Assembly (NCBI GenBank): GCA_023666665.1
Contig: JAMPBN010000001.1
Span: 585,642-634,112 of the forward strand
Origin: Prevotella sp.
GTDB taxonomy: Bacteria; Bacteroidota; Bacteroidia; Bacteroidales; Muribaculaceae
Direction: 5' to 3'
DNA: 48,471 bases
Position 1 is the stretch's first letter. Each line of letters begins with the position of its first letter. The position numbers and the translations under genes are program-made. Under the pieces are notes generated by a model. The model worked only from the letters and a program-made list of their open reading frames with translations. It was not told where the DNA came from and did no database searches. Positions 1 through 8,446 of this stretch are shown in pieces.

Positions 1-227
1 TTAACTTCTCCCCTACCGAGGCATATAGCGGCTACGGCCTGCTGGCACCTGCAGGAGAATACGTCGGTGTGATGTCGTCCGATCAGCCCGAATTCGGCGG
101 CTATGGCAACATTGACCTCTCCACGCGCCACCTCACGCAATACGACGAACTCTACGCCCCCGCCGGCCGCGAATGGCTGAAACTCTACCTGCCGCCGCGC
201 ACCGCCATGGTGCTCCGCAAACTCTGA
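1..227 (+). CDS. glgB: 1,4-alpha-glucan branching enzyme (GH13), C-terminal end only
   Basis: This is the 3' end of a gene that enters from the left edge; the reading frame starts at base 3 and stops at TGA 225-227. The 74 visible residues look like the all-beta C-terminal domain of GH13 branching enzymes. They include a fatty 'NFSPT' opening, the 'SSDQPEFGGYGN' stretch typical of the family, and the closing 'LPPRTAMVLRKL'. Branching enzyme makes alpha-1,6 branches in glycogen. The catalytic barrel lies outside the window, so the exact GH13 subfamily is inferred from this tail alone. The stop codon overlaps the start of the next gene (TGATG), so the two are probably translationally coupled. 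Confidence 0.75.
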   Translation, partial: NFSPTEAYSGYGLLAPAGEYVGVMSSDQPEFGGYGNIDLSTRHLTQYDELYAPAGREWLKLYLPPRTAMVLRKL

Positions 228-1174
228 TGCCCACAGTCAGCATCATCGTTCCGGTCTATAATGTCGGGGAGCAGCTGCTGCGCCCATGCATTGAGAGCGC
301 CCTGACGCAAACCTTTCGCGACTTCGAGCTAATCCTGGTCGACGACTGCTCAACCGACAACTCCGCCGCCATCTGCGCCGACTATACCTCCGACCCACGC
401 GTGCGCCTGCTCCTTCTGGAGCAAAACGGCGGTCTGGCCAACGCCCGCAATCAGGGAGTAAAGGCCTCTACCGGCCAATACATCACTTTCCTCGACGCCG
501 ACGACCAACTTACGCCCGATGCCCTAAAGCTGCTCTACGCTGCAGCAACACAAACCGAAGCCGACATTGTTGCTGCCGAATTTTTGACCTCGCGCTGCAG
601 TCTAAAGACCGCTGCCACCTGTTCGGTTTTGCAATTTACCCCCGCCGAGGCTGTTGCCGATGTTCTCTACCAGTGTCGAATCAACAACTCAGCTTGCGGC
701 AAGTTATACCGTCGCGAGATTTGCGAGGCCGAACCTTTCCGCAGCGGTTGGTATGAGGATTTGCGCACTATCCCCCATATGTTTCTCGCTGCAAACCGGG
801 TTGCATACCTCCCTGAGCCGGTATACATTTACACCGACAACCCCGCGAGTTACCTCCACACGTTCAACCTCGGTCGCGCCGTGGTTCTCGACGTTACTGA
901 CGAGCTCGTGGCGGTGATGCCAACCCCTGAACTCAAACGCGCCGCCCGCGACCGCGCTCTCTCCGCTGCGTTCAACATTTTCAACCTCCTGACCGTCTAC
1001 AAAGTCGCGGCTCCCGACATCGAAACCCGCTGCCGCGCCACAATCCTTCGCTACCGCCGCGAGTCGCTCTTCAACCCCCGCGTGCGCCTCAAAAACAAGC
1101 TCGGCATTCTGCTAACCTACCTTGGCGGCTTTCCTGCCCTGCGCCTCGCCGCAAAACTTTTCCGGAAAAAATAA
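227..1174 (+). CDS. Family 2 glycosyltransferase (GT-A fold)
   Basis: The 315-residue protein opens with the GT2 signature 'VSIIVPVYNV', followed by 'LILVDDCSTDNS' (nucleotide-sugar binding) and 'FLDADD' (the DxD metal site) near residue 90. It should transfer a sugar from a nucleotide donor at the cytoplasmic face. The acceptor cannot be read from sequence, but the tight link to a branching enzyme is compatible with polysaccharide work. An upstream in-frame start at 173 would add 18 residues with no GT2 character. The ATG at 227 overlaps the previous stop (TGATG) and places the first beta strand at the N-terminus, so it is preferred. The stop codon TAA is the first unit of a heptamer repeat (TAATTAC). 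Confidence 0.88.
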   Translation: MPTVSIIVPVYNVGEQLLRPCIESALTQTFRDFELILVDDCSTDNSAAICADYTSDPRVRLLLLEQNGGLANARNQGVKASTGQYITFLDADDQLTPDALKLLYAAATQTEADIVAAEFLTSRCSLKTAATCSVLQFTPAEAVADVLYQCRINNSACGKLYRREICEAEPFRSGWYEDLRTIPHMFLAANRVAYLPEPVYIYTDNPASYLHTFNLGRAVVLDVTDELVAVMPTPELKRAARDRALSAAFNIFNLLTVYKVAAPDIETRCRATILRYRRESLFNPRVRLKNKLGILLTYLGGFPALRLAAKLFRKK

Positions 1175-1192
1175 TTACTAATTACTAATTTT
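1172..1192 (+). repeat. Heptamer array, 3 units (TAATTAC, TAATTAC, TAATTTT)
   Basis: Three head-to-tail 7-nt units start exactly at the TAA stop of the glycosyltransferase and run up to the tRNA promoter. This is an AT-rich variant of the TAAC-led intergenic arrays seen throughout the window. Confidence 0.7.
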
Positions 1193-1196
1193 TGCG

Positions 1197-1204
1197 TAAC
1201 TTTG
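1197..1204 (+). promoter_or_regulatory. Bacteroidota -7 box (TAACTTTG) for tRNA-Arg/thioesterase
   Basis: TAACTTTG matches the Bacteroidota TAnnTTTG element and lies 14 nt upstream of the tRNA 5' end, giving a short leader. It sits in the extended form TTTGCGTAACTTTGC, also seen before the TetR and pta genes. No clear -33 TTG is visible. Confidence 0.75.
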
Positions 1205-1218
1205 CAGTCGCGAAGAAA

Positions 1219-1290
1219 GCCGCCGTAGTTCAACGAATAGAATAGATGATTCCGGTTCATCAGATCAGGGTTTGATTCCCTGCGGCGGTA
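1219..1290 (+). tRNA. tRNA-Arg (anticodon CCG)
   Basis: A full 72-nt cloverleaf can be folded by hand. The acceptor stem is GCCGCCG/CGGCGGT (7 bp, first pair G-U). The D stem is GTTC/GAAT with loop AACGAATA. The anticodon stem is GATGA/TCATC with loop TTCCGGT, so the anticodon is CCG (reads CGG). The variable loop is AGAT and the T stem is CAGGG/CCCTG with loop TTTGATT. The discriminator base is A73 and CCA is not encoded. The D loop has G18-A19 instead of G18-G19 and the T loop has U56 instead of C56, so the usual G19-C56 tertiary pair is replaced by a possible A19-U56 pair. U8-A14 and A15-U48 are kept, which argues for a working tRNA. Confidence 0.9.
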
Positions 1291-1293
1291 CTA

Positions 1294-1701
1294 ATGGAGA
1301 ATGAGGCAATTTACGAATTGCGTATGAAAGTGCGCGATTATGAAATCGACTCTGAGGGCATTGTCAATAATGCCTGCTATCTTAACTACCTCGAACATAC
1401 TCGCCATGAGTTCTGCGAAATGGCGGGTCTGTCGTTTCGTGCCATGCGCCAAAACGGCATGTCGCCGGTAGTCAGACATGTCGACATCACCTATAAAACT
1501 TCATTAGGGCTTGGTGCAGAGTTTGTTTCGCGCCTTAATCTGCGGCGCAAAGGCCCCCGTTTTATTTTTCACCAATGGATTGAAACTCCCCAAGGTACTC
1601 CGGTAGTGGATGCCGAGGTTACAATAGTCAACATTATTAACGGCAAGCTTACCCGGGGGGACGAATTGGCCCGGGCGTTTGCCAAATATCTCTCCGACTG
1701 A
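1294..1701 (+). CDS. Acyl-CoA thioesterase, hotdog fold (4HBT family)
   Basis: The 135-residue protein has the 4-hydroxybenzoyl-CoA thioesterase layout. The opening 'MKVRDYEIDSEGIVNNACYL' holds the catalytic-loop aspartate equivalent and the asparagine-rich turn, followed by a helix 'YLEHTRHEF' and the central strands. It should hydrolyse acyl-CoA or acyl-ACP thioesters; the physiological substrate is unknown. The ATG lies only 3 nt after the end of tRNA-Arg, so the mRNA is probably released by tRNA 3' processing with almost no leader. A later in-frame ATG at 1324 exists, but the family usually carries the residues before it. The stop overlaps the dprA start (TGATG), so the two are coupled. 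Confidence 0.85.
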   Translation: MENEAIYELRMKVRDYEIDSEGIVNNACYLNYLEHTRHEFCEMAGLSFRAMRQNGMSPVVRHVDITYKTSLGLGAEFVSRLNLRRKGPRFIFHQWIETPQGTPVVDAEVTIVNIINGKLTRGDELARAFAKYLSD

Positions 1702-2810
1702 TGCAATACACCAAGCTGCAATATCAGATTGCTTTCTCGTCGATACGCGGTATGAACGTGACCCTCGGGCGCGAGCTGCTGAGAATCGTTGGCAGCGAAC
1801 GCGAGTTTTTTGCCCTGAGTGAAACGAGGCTGCGCTATCTTACGCAATCCAAGGCACGAATCTATTCCGACGAATATCGTGCGCGGGTTCTGTCGGAGTC
1901 GGTTGTAGAATCGGCGTTTATTGAAAGCCACTCGGTTCGTCCGCTGTATTTCACAGAGCCGGGCTATCCGCGCCGTATGCTTGAGTGCGAAGATGCCCCA
2001 TTGATGCTCTATGCGTGTGGCAATCTTGATTTGAACGACTGTCGCCTCGTGGGTATTGTCGGCACACGCCACGCCACCCCCTACGGCCTGGACTTTGTGA
2101 GGAAGTTTGTTGGCGACCTCGCCTCCAAGGTGTCAAATCTTGTGATAGTCAGCGGGCTTGCTTACGGCATTGATATTGCTGCGCATCGCGCCTCGCTGAA
2201 AGCCAATGTGCCTACAGTGGGCGTAATGGCCACCGGGCTGCAGACGGTTTACCCCTCGGAGCATCGCAGCGATGCGCAGACTATGGTAAGCTCAGGGGGG
2301 ATGCTCGTGACCGAATACGGACATCTCACACCCATACATAAGGGTAACTTCGTGGCCCGCAACCGCATAGTTGCCGGCATTTGCGATTGCATCGTGGTGG
2401 TTGAAAGTGCCGAAAAGGGTGGGGCGCTGATTACCGCAAACCTTGCCGTAGGATATAATCGCGACGTGTTTGCCGTGCCTGGCAGGATTAGCGACCAGTA
2501 TTCGGCGGGATGTAACCGCCTGATTGCCGGAAGTATGGCAATGTTGATTCGCGATGCCGAAGACCTTTGTCGCGCTATGCACTGGCCTATGCTTGAAGCC
2601 CGCCCTGAAGAAGCACCCGCGCTACCAATGGAATTGAACTCTGACGAGAGTCAGATTGTTAGTTTCTTGGAGCATAACCCCGACTCGAGCCTCTCGCAGT
2701 TGACCGCCGCAACGGGTTTTGGTGTCAGCAAACTGATGTCAATACTCATAGATTTGGAATTCCGGTCGGTTGTGATGGCTCTCCCCGGCGGCCGCTACCA
2801 ACTCGCTTAA
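1701..2810 (+). CDS. dprA: DNA-processing protein DprA (Smf)
   Basis: DprA binds single-stranded DNA entering the cell and loads RecA on it during natural transformation. The 369-residue protein has an N-terminal helical region (about 1-75) and then the DprA Rossmann-like core. The core shows 'GIVGTRHATPYG' near residue 118, 'SGLAYGIDIAAHRASL', 'ATGLQTVYPSEHR', and the long 'FVARNRIVAG' to 'GALITANLA' segment. A C-terminal winged helix (about 305-369) follows. The length is normal for Bacteroidales. It starts inside the stop of the thioesterase gene (TGATG) and so shares the tRNA-Arg promoter unless an internal one exists. Many Bacteroidales keep dprA without proven competence, so its role here is inferred. 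Confidence 0.95.
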   Translation: MQYTKLQYQIAFSSIRGMNVTLGRELLRIVGSEREFFALSETRLRYLTQSKARIYSDEYRARVLSESVVESAFIESHSVRPLYFTEPGYPRRMLECEDAPLMLYACGNLDLNDCRLVGIVGTRHATPYGLDFVRKFVGDLASKVSNLVIVSGLAYGIDIAAHRASLKANVPTVGVMATGLQTVYPSEHRSDAQTMVSSGGMLVTEYGHLTPIHKGNFVARNRIVAGICDCIVVVESAEKGGALITANLAVGYNRDVFAVPGRISDQYSAGCNRLIAGSMAMLIRDAEDLCRAMHWPMLEARPEEAPALPMELNSDESQIVSFLEHNPDSSLSQLTAATGFGVSKLMSILIDLEFRSVVMALPGGRYQLA

Positions 2811-2831
2811 ATAGTTAACCCCTCAAACCTC

Positions 2832-3704
2832 ATGACCAGAATTATTCCCCCCTCTGAGCTGATAATCAACCCCGACGGTTCAGTTTTTCACCTCCACATT
2901 CGCCCCTACCAGCTCGCCGACCGTGTAATCCTTGTCGGCGACCCGGGTCGCGTAAATATGGTGGCCGAGTTTTTCGACACCAAGACCTTTGAAACCTCCT
3001 CGCGCGAGTTTCACTGCATTGGCGGAACATATAAGGGCAAGCCGATTATGTGTCTTAGCCACGGCATCGGACCTGACAATATTGACATAGTAATCACCGA
3101 GCTCGATGCCCTTGCCAATGTTGACTTCCAAACACGCGAAGTGCGTGAGCAAACCCGCTCACTCACTCTGGTTCGTATCGGCACCTCCGGCGCCCTGCAG
3201 CCCGAACTCAGCCTCGGCACTCCCGTGATTGCCGAAAAAGCCATCGGCTTTGACGGCGTGCTCAACTACTACGCCGGGCGCAACTCTATTGCTGACCTCG
3301 ACTTTGAACACGCCTTGTGTGAGCACACCGGCTGGAATCCCCTGTGGGCAAAACCCTACGTGGTAGATGCCGATGCGGAGTTGGTTCGCCAAATCGGCGG
3401 CAACGATATGGTGCGCGGCAATACCATCAGCGCAGTTGGTTTCTACGGCCCACAAGGCCGCGAAGTGCGCCTGCACCTTGCCAACCCCGACCTCAATTCG
3501 CGCATTGAAACGTTTGAGCACGATGGTCGCCGAATCACCAACTACGAAATGGAGTCAGCTCCCCTTCAGGGCCTTGGCCGACTGATGGGACATCGCGCAA
3601 TGACCGTCTGCTCGATAATTGCCAACCGCTTCAACAACACTGCCAACCCCAACTATAAGTCGGGAATCAAAGATTTGGTTGCCACGGTACTTGAACGCAT
3701 CTAA
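2832..3704 (+). CDS. Nucleoside phosphorylase (uridine phosphorylase-like)
   Basis: The 290-residue protein belongs to the PNP/UDP phosphorylase family. It shows the phosphate-binding 'VGDPGRV' near residue 36, the central 'VRIGTSGALQPEL' and the base/ribose region 'YEMESAPLQGLGR', whose Met-Glu contacts ribose. It should cleave pyrimidine, perhaps uridine, nucleosides with phosphate for salvage. The closest fit is the Bacteroidota uridine phosphorylase group, but the base specificity is not certain from sequence. The gene begins 21 nt after dprA, with a short 'TTAACCCC' remnant between them, and no separate promoter box is visible. Confidence 0.88.
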   Translation: MTRIIPPSELIINPDGSVFHLHIRPYQLADRVILVGDPGRVNMVAEFFDTKTFETSSREFHCIGGTYKGKPIMCLSHGIGPDNIDIVITELDALANVDFQTREVREQTRSLTLVRIGTSGALQPELSLGTPVIAEKAIGFDGVLNYYAGRNSIADLDFEHALCEHTGWNPLWAKPYVVDADAELVRQIGGNDMVRGNTISAVGFYGPQGREVRLHLANPDLNSRIETFEHDGRRITNYEMESAPLQGLGRLMGHRAMTVCSIIANRFNNTANPNYKSGIKDLVATVLERI

Positions 3705-3729
3705 GTTTGCACATTCGGCAAATTTTGCG

Positions 3730-3737
3730 TAACTTTG
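3730..3737 (+). promoter_or_regulatory. -7 box (TAACTTTG) for the TetR gene
   Basis: TAACTTTG stands in the extended form TTTTGCGTAACTTTGC. The TetR ATG begins 9 nt after the box, so transcription should start at or a few nt before the start codon. Confidence 0.8.
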
Positions 3738-3746
3738 CGCCACGTT

Positions 3747-4343
3747 ATGGCATCACGCACTCGTGAACGGCTCATCGACGTGGCGCGTCAGCTTTTTGTC
3801 CACCAGGGCATTGACAACGTCACTATGAATGATATTGCTACGGCTTCTGACCGCGGCCGCCGCACTATCTACACCTATTTCCGCACCAAAAGTGAAATCT
3901 ACGAAGCCGTGGTTCACTCTGAAGCCACCCGCGTGCTCGCCGATATCGAAAATGCCATTGCCGGCTTTACCACCCCTCCGGAGCGTCTGCGTGCGTTGAT
4001 GGAATTTCGCATCGACGTGCCTAAAAACAATCAGCGCGGCTATCAGGTGTGGTTCCGCTCCCTCTTTTCCAACGATGCCAAACGCGCCGATTCAATCCGC
4101 AATCTCGTAAACGCCCGCCTTTATAAACTCATCGAAGAGATTATCAACGACGGCATAAAGAGCGGCGACTTTGACCCCGAGCAATGTTCCCGACTCGCGG
4201 CAATCATTACCCTGATGGTCAGAGGCAGTGACTGGACACAGGTGGCCGAAATCAACACCGACCGGGCCGAGAAATGGCGGGTTGACTGCATAGAATTTAT
4301 ACTCACCGCCCTGCAAAACAGAAATAACTCAATAAACTCATAA
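3747..4343 (+). CDS. TetR/AcrR family transcriptional regulator
   Basis: This is a 198-residue one-component regulator. The N-terminal helix-turn-helix spans about residues 5-50, with 'ARQLFVHQGIDNVTMNDIA' and 'GRRTIYTYFRTKSEIY' as the recognition region. The remaining helices form a ligand and dimer domain with no recognisable ligand motif. A TTG in the same frame at 3735 overlaps the -7 box and cannot be the start; ATG 3747 is used and implies a leaderless or near-leaderless mRNA. It precedes fabG, a pairing that suggests lipid-linked control, but this is inference. The last residues (NNSINS) are encoded by an 8-nt repeat array that contains the stop codon. Confidence 0.92.
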   Translation: MASRTRERLIDVARQLFVHQGIDNVTMNDIATASDRGRRTIYTYFRTKSEIYEAVVHSEATRVLADIENAIAGFTTPPERLRALMEFRIDVPKNNQRGYQVWFRSLFSNDAKRADSIRNLVNARLYKLIEEIINDGIKSGDFDPEQCSRLAAIITLMVRGSDWTQVAEINTDRAEKWRVDCIEFILTALQNRNNSINS

Positions 4344-4380
4344 CCCCATAACCCCATAACCCTCGGCGGCATCGCCGCCG
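4325..4380 (+). repeat. TAAC array plus GC palindrome upstream of fabG
   Basis: Five units, four of 8 nt and a last one of 7 nt (TAACTCAA, TAAACTCA, TAACCCCA, TAACCCCA, TAACCCT; 4325-4363), run directly into the palindrome CGGCGGC-atc-GCCGCCG (4364-4380). The array begins inside the TetR coding region and supplies its TAA stop (4341-4343). The palindrome ends 9 nt before the fabG ATG, so it would form a hairpin close to the translation start. Confidence 0.85.
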
Positions 4381-4389
4381 ACAAAAACA

Positions 4390-5136
4390 ATGAAACTACT
4401 CGAAGGAAAAACTGCCCTTATTACCGGCGCCGCTCGCGGTATCGGTAAGGCTCTTGCACTCCGCTTTGCCGCAGAGGGTGCCAACATTGCATTCACCGAC
4501 CTCGTAATTGACGAAAATGGCGAAGCAACCAAGTCAGAAATCGCTGCCCTCGGCGTTAAGGTTGAAGCATATGCGTCAAACGCCGCAGACTTTGAACAGA
4601 CCCAGCAGGTTGTTGCCAAAGTGCTCGAAGATTTCGGCCGCATCGACATCCTGGTCAACAACGCCGGCATTACCAAAGACGGCCTTCTGATGCGCATGAC
4701 CGAGGCCCAGTGGGATGCAGTTCTTACCGTTAACCTCAAGAGCGCATTCAACTTCTGCAAGGCCGTAGTCCCAGTGATGATGAAGCAGCGCGCCGGCTCC
4801 ATTATCAATATGGCATCGGTGGTAGGCGTACACGGTAACGCCGGACAATGTAACTATGCTGCCTCCAAGGCCGGCCTTATTGCCCTTGCCAAATCAATAG
4901 CTCAAGAGGTGGGCAGCCGCGGCATCCGCGCCAACGCCATTGCTCCCGGCTTTATCGAAACCGCTATGACCGCAGCGCTTCCCGAAGCAGTGCGTGAAGA
5001 GTGGACAAAAAAAATCCCCCTGCGTCGCGGCGGCAAACCCGAAGATATTGCTGACGTTGCCACATTCCTCGCCTCCGATATGTCGGCCTACGTAACCGGT
5101 CAGGTTATCCAGGTAGACGGCGGCATGAATATGTAA
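4390..5136 (+). CDS. fabG: 3-oxoacyl-ACP reductase FabG (SDR family)
   Basis: FabG uses NADPH to reduce beta-ketoacyl-ACP in fatty-acid elongation. The 248-residue length and motifs are standard. The cofactor loop is 'GAARGIGK' at residues 13-20, 'NNAG' is at 90-93, and the catalytic residues are Ser143, Tyr156 and Lys160 ('NYAASK'). The C-terminal 'TGQVIQVDGGMNM' is characteristic. It lies 46 nt after the TetR gene, separated by the repeat/palindrome element, and may be read from the TetR promoter. Other SDR enzymes share the fold, but the length and tail favour FabG. Confidence 0.93.
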   Translation: MKLLEGKTALITGAARGIGKALALRFAAEGANIAFTDLVIDENGEATKSEIAALGVKVEAYASNAADFEQTQQVVAKVLEDFGRIDILVNNAGITKDGLLMRMTEAQWDAVLTVNLKSAFNFCKAVVPVMMKQRAGSIINMASVVGVHGNAGQCNYAASKAGLIALAKSIAQEVGSRGIRANAIAPGFIETAMTAALPEAVREEWTKKIPLRRGGKPEDIADVATFLASDMSAYVTGQVIQVDGGMNM

Positions 5137-5144
5137 TTTGAATA

Positions 5145-5741
5145 ATGCTTCATTACAACACCAAACAGGAACCGCTGCCAATGCCCGAATATGGGCGCCA
5201 CGTGCAGCAGATGGTTGATCACTGCCTGACAATTGAAAATCGCGACGAGCGCAATGCCTGCGCTCGTGCGATTGTTGACACCATATGCCGGCTCAATCCG
5301 TCGTTGCGCACCAACCCCGAGTGGCGTGCAAAACTTTGGGACCACCTTGCCATAATGTCTAACTTCAAGCTCGACATTGACTACCCCTCGGAGCCCATAA
5401 GCCCCGAGAGTCTCAGCTCCCGGCCCGACAAGGTAGAGATTCCCCAGCATCACATCACCAAGCGCGTTTATGGCGCAAATATCCTCAAGATGATTGATGC
5501 GGCAACGGCAATGGCTCCCGACGACCCCGACCGTGAGGAGTTCGTGATGCTTCTGGCCAACCATATGAAGAAATTGCTTTTGGCCGACAATCCCGAGGTG
5601 GCATCCGACAAGCGCGTATTTGCCGACCTTGCGCAGCTCTCCAACGGCAATATTCTGCTGAACCTCGATGAGGTGCACCTCCACGAATTTGAGATTGTTC
5701 CGGTGCCGGGGCAGTCAAAAAAGAAACGCAAACGCAGATAA
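5145..5741 (+). CDS. DUF4290 domain protein, Bacteroidota-specific
   Basis: The 198-residue soluble protein matches the conserved Bacteroidota DUF4290 family. It opens 'MLHYNTKQEPLPMPEYGR', has the helical 'LTIENRDERNACARAIV' segment and a middle 'WDHLAIMSNFKLDIDYP', and ends in a basic tail (KKKRKRR). There is no signal peptide or membrane segment. The function is unknown. It starts 8 nt after fabG and is followed 3 nt later by rimM. From memory, murA often stands between DUF4290 and rimM in Bacteroides; it is absent here. Confidence 0.88.
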   Translation: MLHYNTKQEPLPMPEYGRHVQQMVDHCLTIENRDERNACARAIVDTICRLNPSLRTNPEWRAKLWDHLAIMSNFKLDIDYPSEPISPESLSSRPDKVEIPQHHITKRVYGANILKMIDAATAMAPDDPDREEFVMLLANHMKKLLLADNPEVASDKRVFADLAQLSNGNILLNLDEVHLHEFEIVPVPGQSKKKRKRR

Positions 5742-5744
5742 TTA

Positions 5745-6266
5745 ATGCTGCTGCCCGGAAAAGTTAAAATTGCCGTGGCTAAAGTTATCAAGCCCCACGG
5801 CATTCACGGTGAACTCAATGTGGAGCTCACCGATATGTGTGAACCCGACGACGATTTCGCGCCGGGTTCGTGCCTTATTGTGGAGATTGACGGCCTCGAC
5901 GTGCCGTTCTTCGTTGTTTCGGCGCGTCAGCGTGGCGCAGAAAGTTATCTGCTGACGCTCGACGATGTCCGCTCCGACTCAGATGCCGCCCGGCTTCAAA
6001 ACCACACCTTATATATTTATGCCGACCCTGAAGAGGCAGATGGCGACGAAATGCAGGCATCGCAGCTCGTAGGGTTTGAAGTCGTTGACTCTTCCACCTA
6101 TACCGCAATCGGCACTGTGGATTCGCTGACTGAACTCACCCCCGGTGCATGGTATTTCGACGTGGGCGGGCGGTTGATTCCTGCGGTTGACGAGTTTATC
6201 ACTGACATTGACCTGGAGAGTCGCCGAGTGATTATGGCATTGCCGCAAGGCCTGCTTGAACTCTGA
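5745..6266 (+). CDS. rimM: 16S rRNA processing protein RimM
   Basis: RimM helps mature the 30S head and binds ribosomal protein S19. The 173-residue protein has the N-terminal RimM barrel, beginning 'VAKVIKPHGIHGELNV' with the family's conserved HGxxGE-like turn. A C-terminal PRC-barrel follows, with 'LVGFEVVD' and 'PAVDEFITDIDLESRRVIM'. The closing 'LPQGLLEL' is the usual RimM end. The length is normal. It begins 3 nt after the DUF4290 gene in an apparent fabG-DUF4290-rimM operon. Confidence 0.93.
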   Translation: MLLPGKVKIAVAKVIKPHGIHGELNVELTDMCEPDDDFAPGSCLIVEIDGLDVPFFVVSARQRGAESYLLTLDDVRSDSDAARLQNHTLYIYADPEEADGDEMQASQLVGFEVVDSSTYTAIGTVDSLTELTPGAWYFDVGGRLIPAVDEFITDIDLESRRVIMALPQGLLEL

Positions 6267-6307
6267 CCCTGTTGGAATTGTTTAAATGGCAGCAAGCGCT
6301 GTTGAGG

Positions 6308-6320
6308 TGACAAAATGTCA
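6308..6320 (+). promoter_or_regulatory. Palindrome TGACA-aaa-TGTCA upstream of the groES promoter
   Basis: A perfect 5-bp inverted repeat with a 3-nt centre ends 4 nt before the -24 GG of the putative sigma-54 promoter. It could be an operator or an activator half of the promoter. It is not the CIRCE element (TTAGCACTC), which I do not see here. Confidence 0.5.
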
Positions 6321-6322
6321 CT

Positions 6323-6340
6323 TTGGCACGCTTTTTGCCG
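6323..6340 (+). promoter_or_regulatory. Putative sigma-54 (-24/-12) promoter of groES-groEL
   Basis: TTGGCACGCTTTTTGC has GG at 6325-6326 and GC at 6337-6338, the exact 12-nt register of RpoN promoters, and matches TGGCACG-N4-TTGC. It lies about 50 nt upstream of the groES ATG, giving an expected start near 6350. No TAnnTTTG box is seen in this gap. Confidence 0.7.
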
Positions 6341-6361
6341 TTCTTCTATCAAACGAAATAT

Positions 6362-6382
6362 TAACCTTTAACTCATAACCCA
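6362..6382 (+). repeat. TAAC heptamer array in the groES leader (3 units)
   Basis: The units TAACCTT, TAACTCA and TAACCCA stand head to tail, followed by AAAT and the groES ATG at 6387. The array would be transcribed as the 5' leader downstream of the putative sigma-54 start. No palindrome is attached. Confidence 0.75.
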
Positions 6383-6386
6383 AAAT

Positions 6387-6659
6387 ATGAATATCAAACC
6401 TTTAGCTGACCGCGTGGTAATCAGGCCTATGGCAGCGGAAGAAGTTACGATGGCGGGTATTATTATCCCCGACAGCGCAAAAGAAAAACCCCTCAAAGGC
6501 GAAGTTCTCGCCGTAGGTAATGGCACTAAAGATGAAGAAATGGTGCTGAAAACAGGCGACACCGTTCTCTACGGCAAATATGCCGGAACCGAAGTGGAAC
6601 TCGATGGCGAAAAACTCCTCATCATGCGCCAGAGCGATGTGCTCGCAACCCTCGCTTGA
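6387..6659 (+). CDS. groES: Co-chaperonin GroES
   Basis: GroES forms the heptameric lid that closes the GroEL folding chamber. The 90-residue protein begins 'NIKPLADRVVIRP', carries the mobile loop 'EEVTMAGIIIPDSAKEKP' (about residues 14-31, with the hydrophobic GIII contact) and ends 'LLIMRQSDVLATLA'. Length and start are typical. It is followed after 90 nt by groEL; that gap holds a repeat/palindrome element. Upstream lies a sigma-54-like promoter rather than a CIRCE operator, which suggests unusual heat-shock control. Confidence 0.97.
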   Translation: MNIKPLADRVVIRPMAAEEVTMAGIIIPDSAKEKPLKGEVLAVGNGTKDEEMVLKTGDTVLYGKYAGTEVELDGEKLLIMRQSDVLATLA

Positions 6660-6689
6660 TGAATGTCGGAATGTGAGCCCCATCATCTC

Positions 6690-8384
<1,695 letters not shown>

Positions 8385-8412
8385 ACCACCAACAGGTTAT
8401 AATAAATATGGA

Positions 8413-8443
8413 AGCGGCGGACTTTTGTTCGCTGCTTTTTTTT
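8413..8443 (+). terminator. Intrinsic terminator after groEL
   Basis: AGCGGCGGAC-tttt-GTTCGCTGCT forms a 10-bp stem with two G-U pairs and a 4-nt loop. It is followed by a run of eight T. It lies 28 nt after the groEL stop. Confidence 0.85.
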
Positions 8444-8446
8444 GCT

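Noticed and set aside
6267-6386. CIRCE operator for HrcA upstream of groES
   Set aside because: No TTAGCACTC-N9-GAGTGCTAA or near match is present; only TGACA-aaa-TGTCA and a sigma-54-like element are found.
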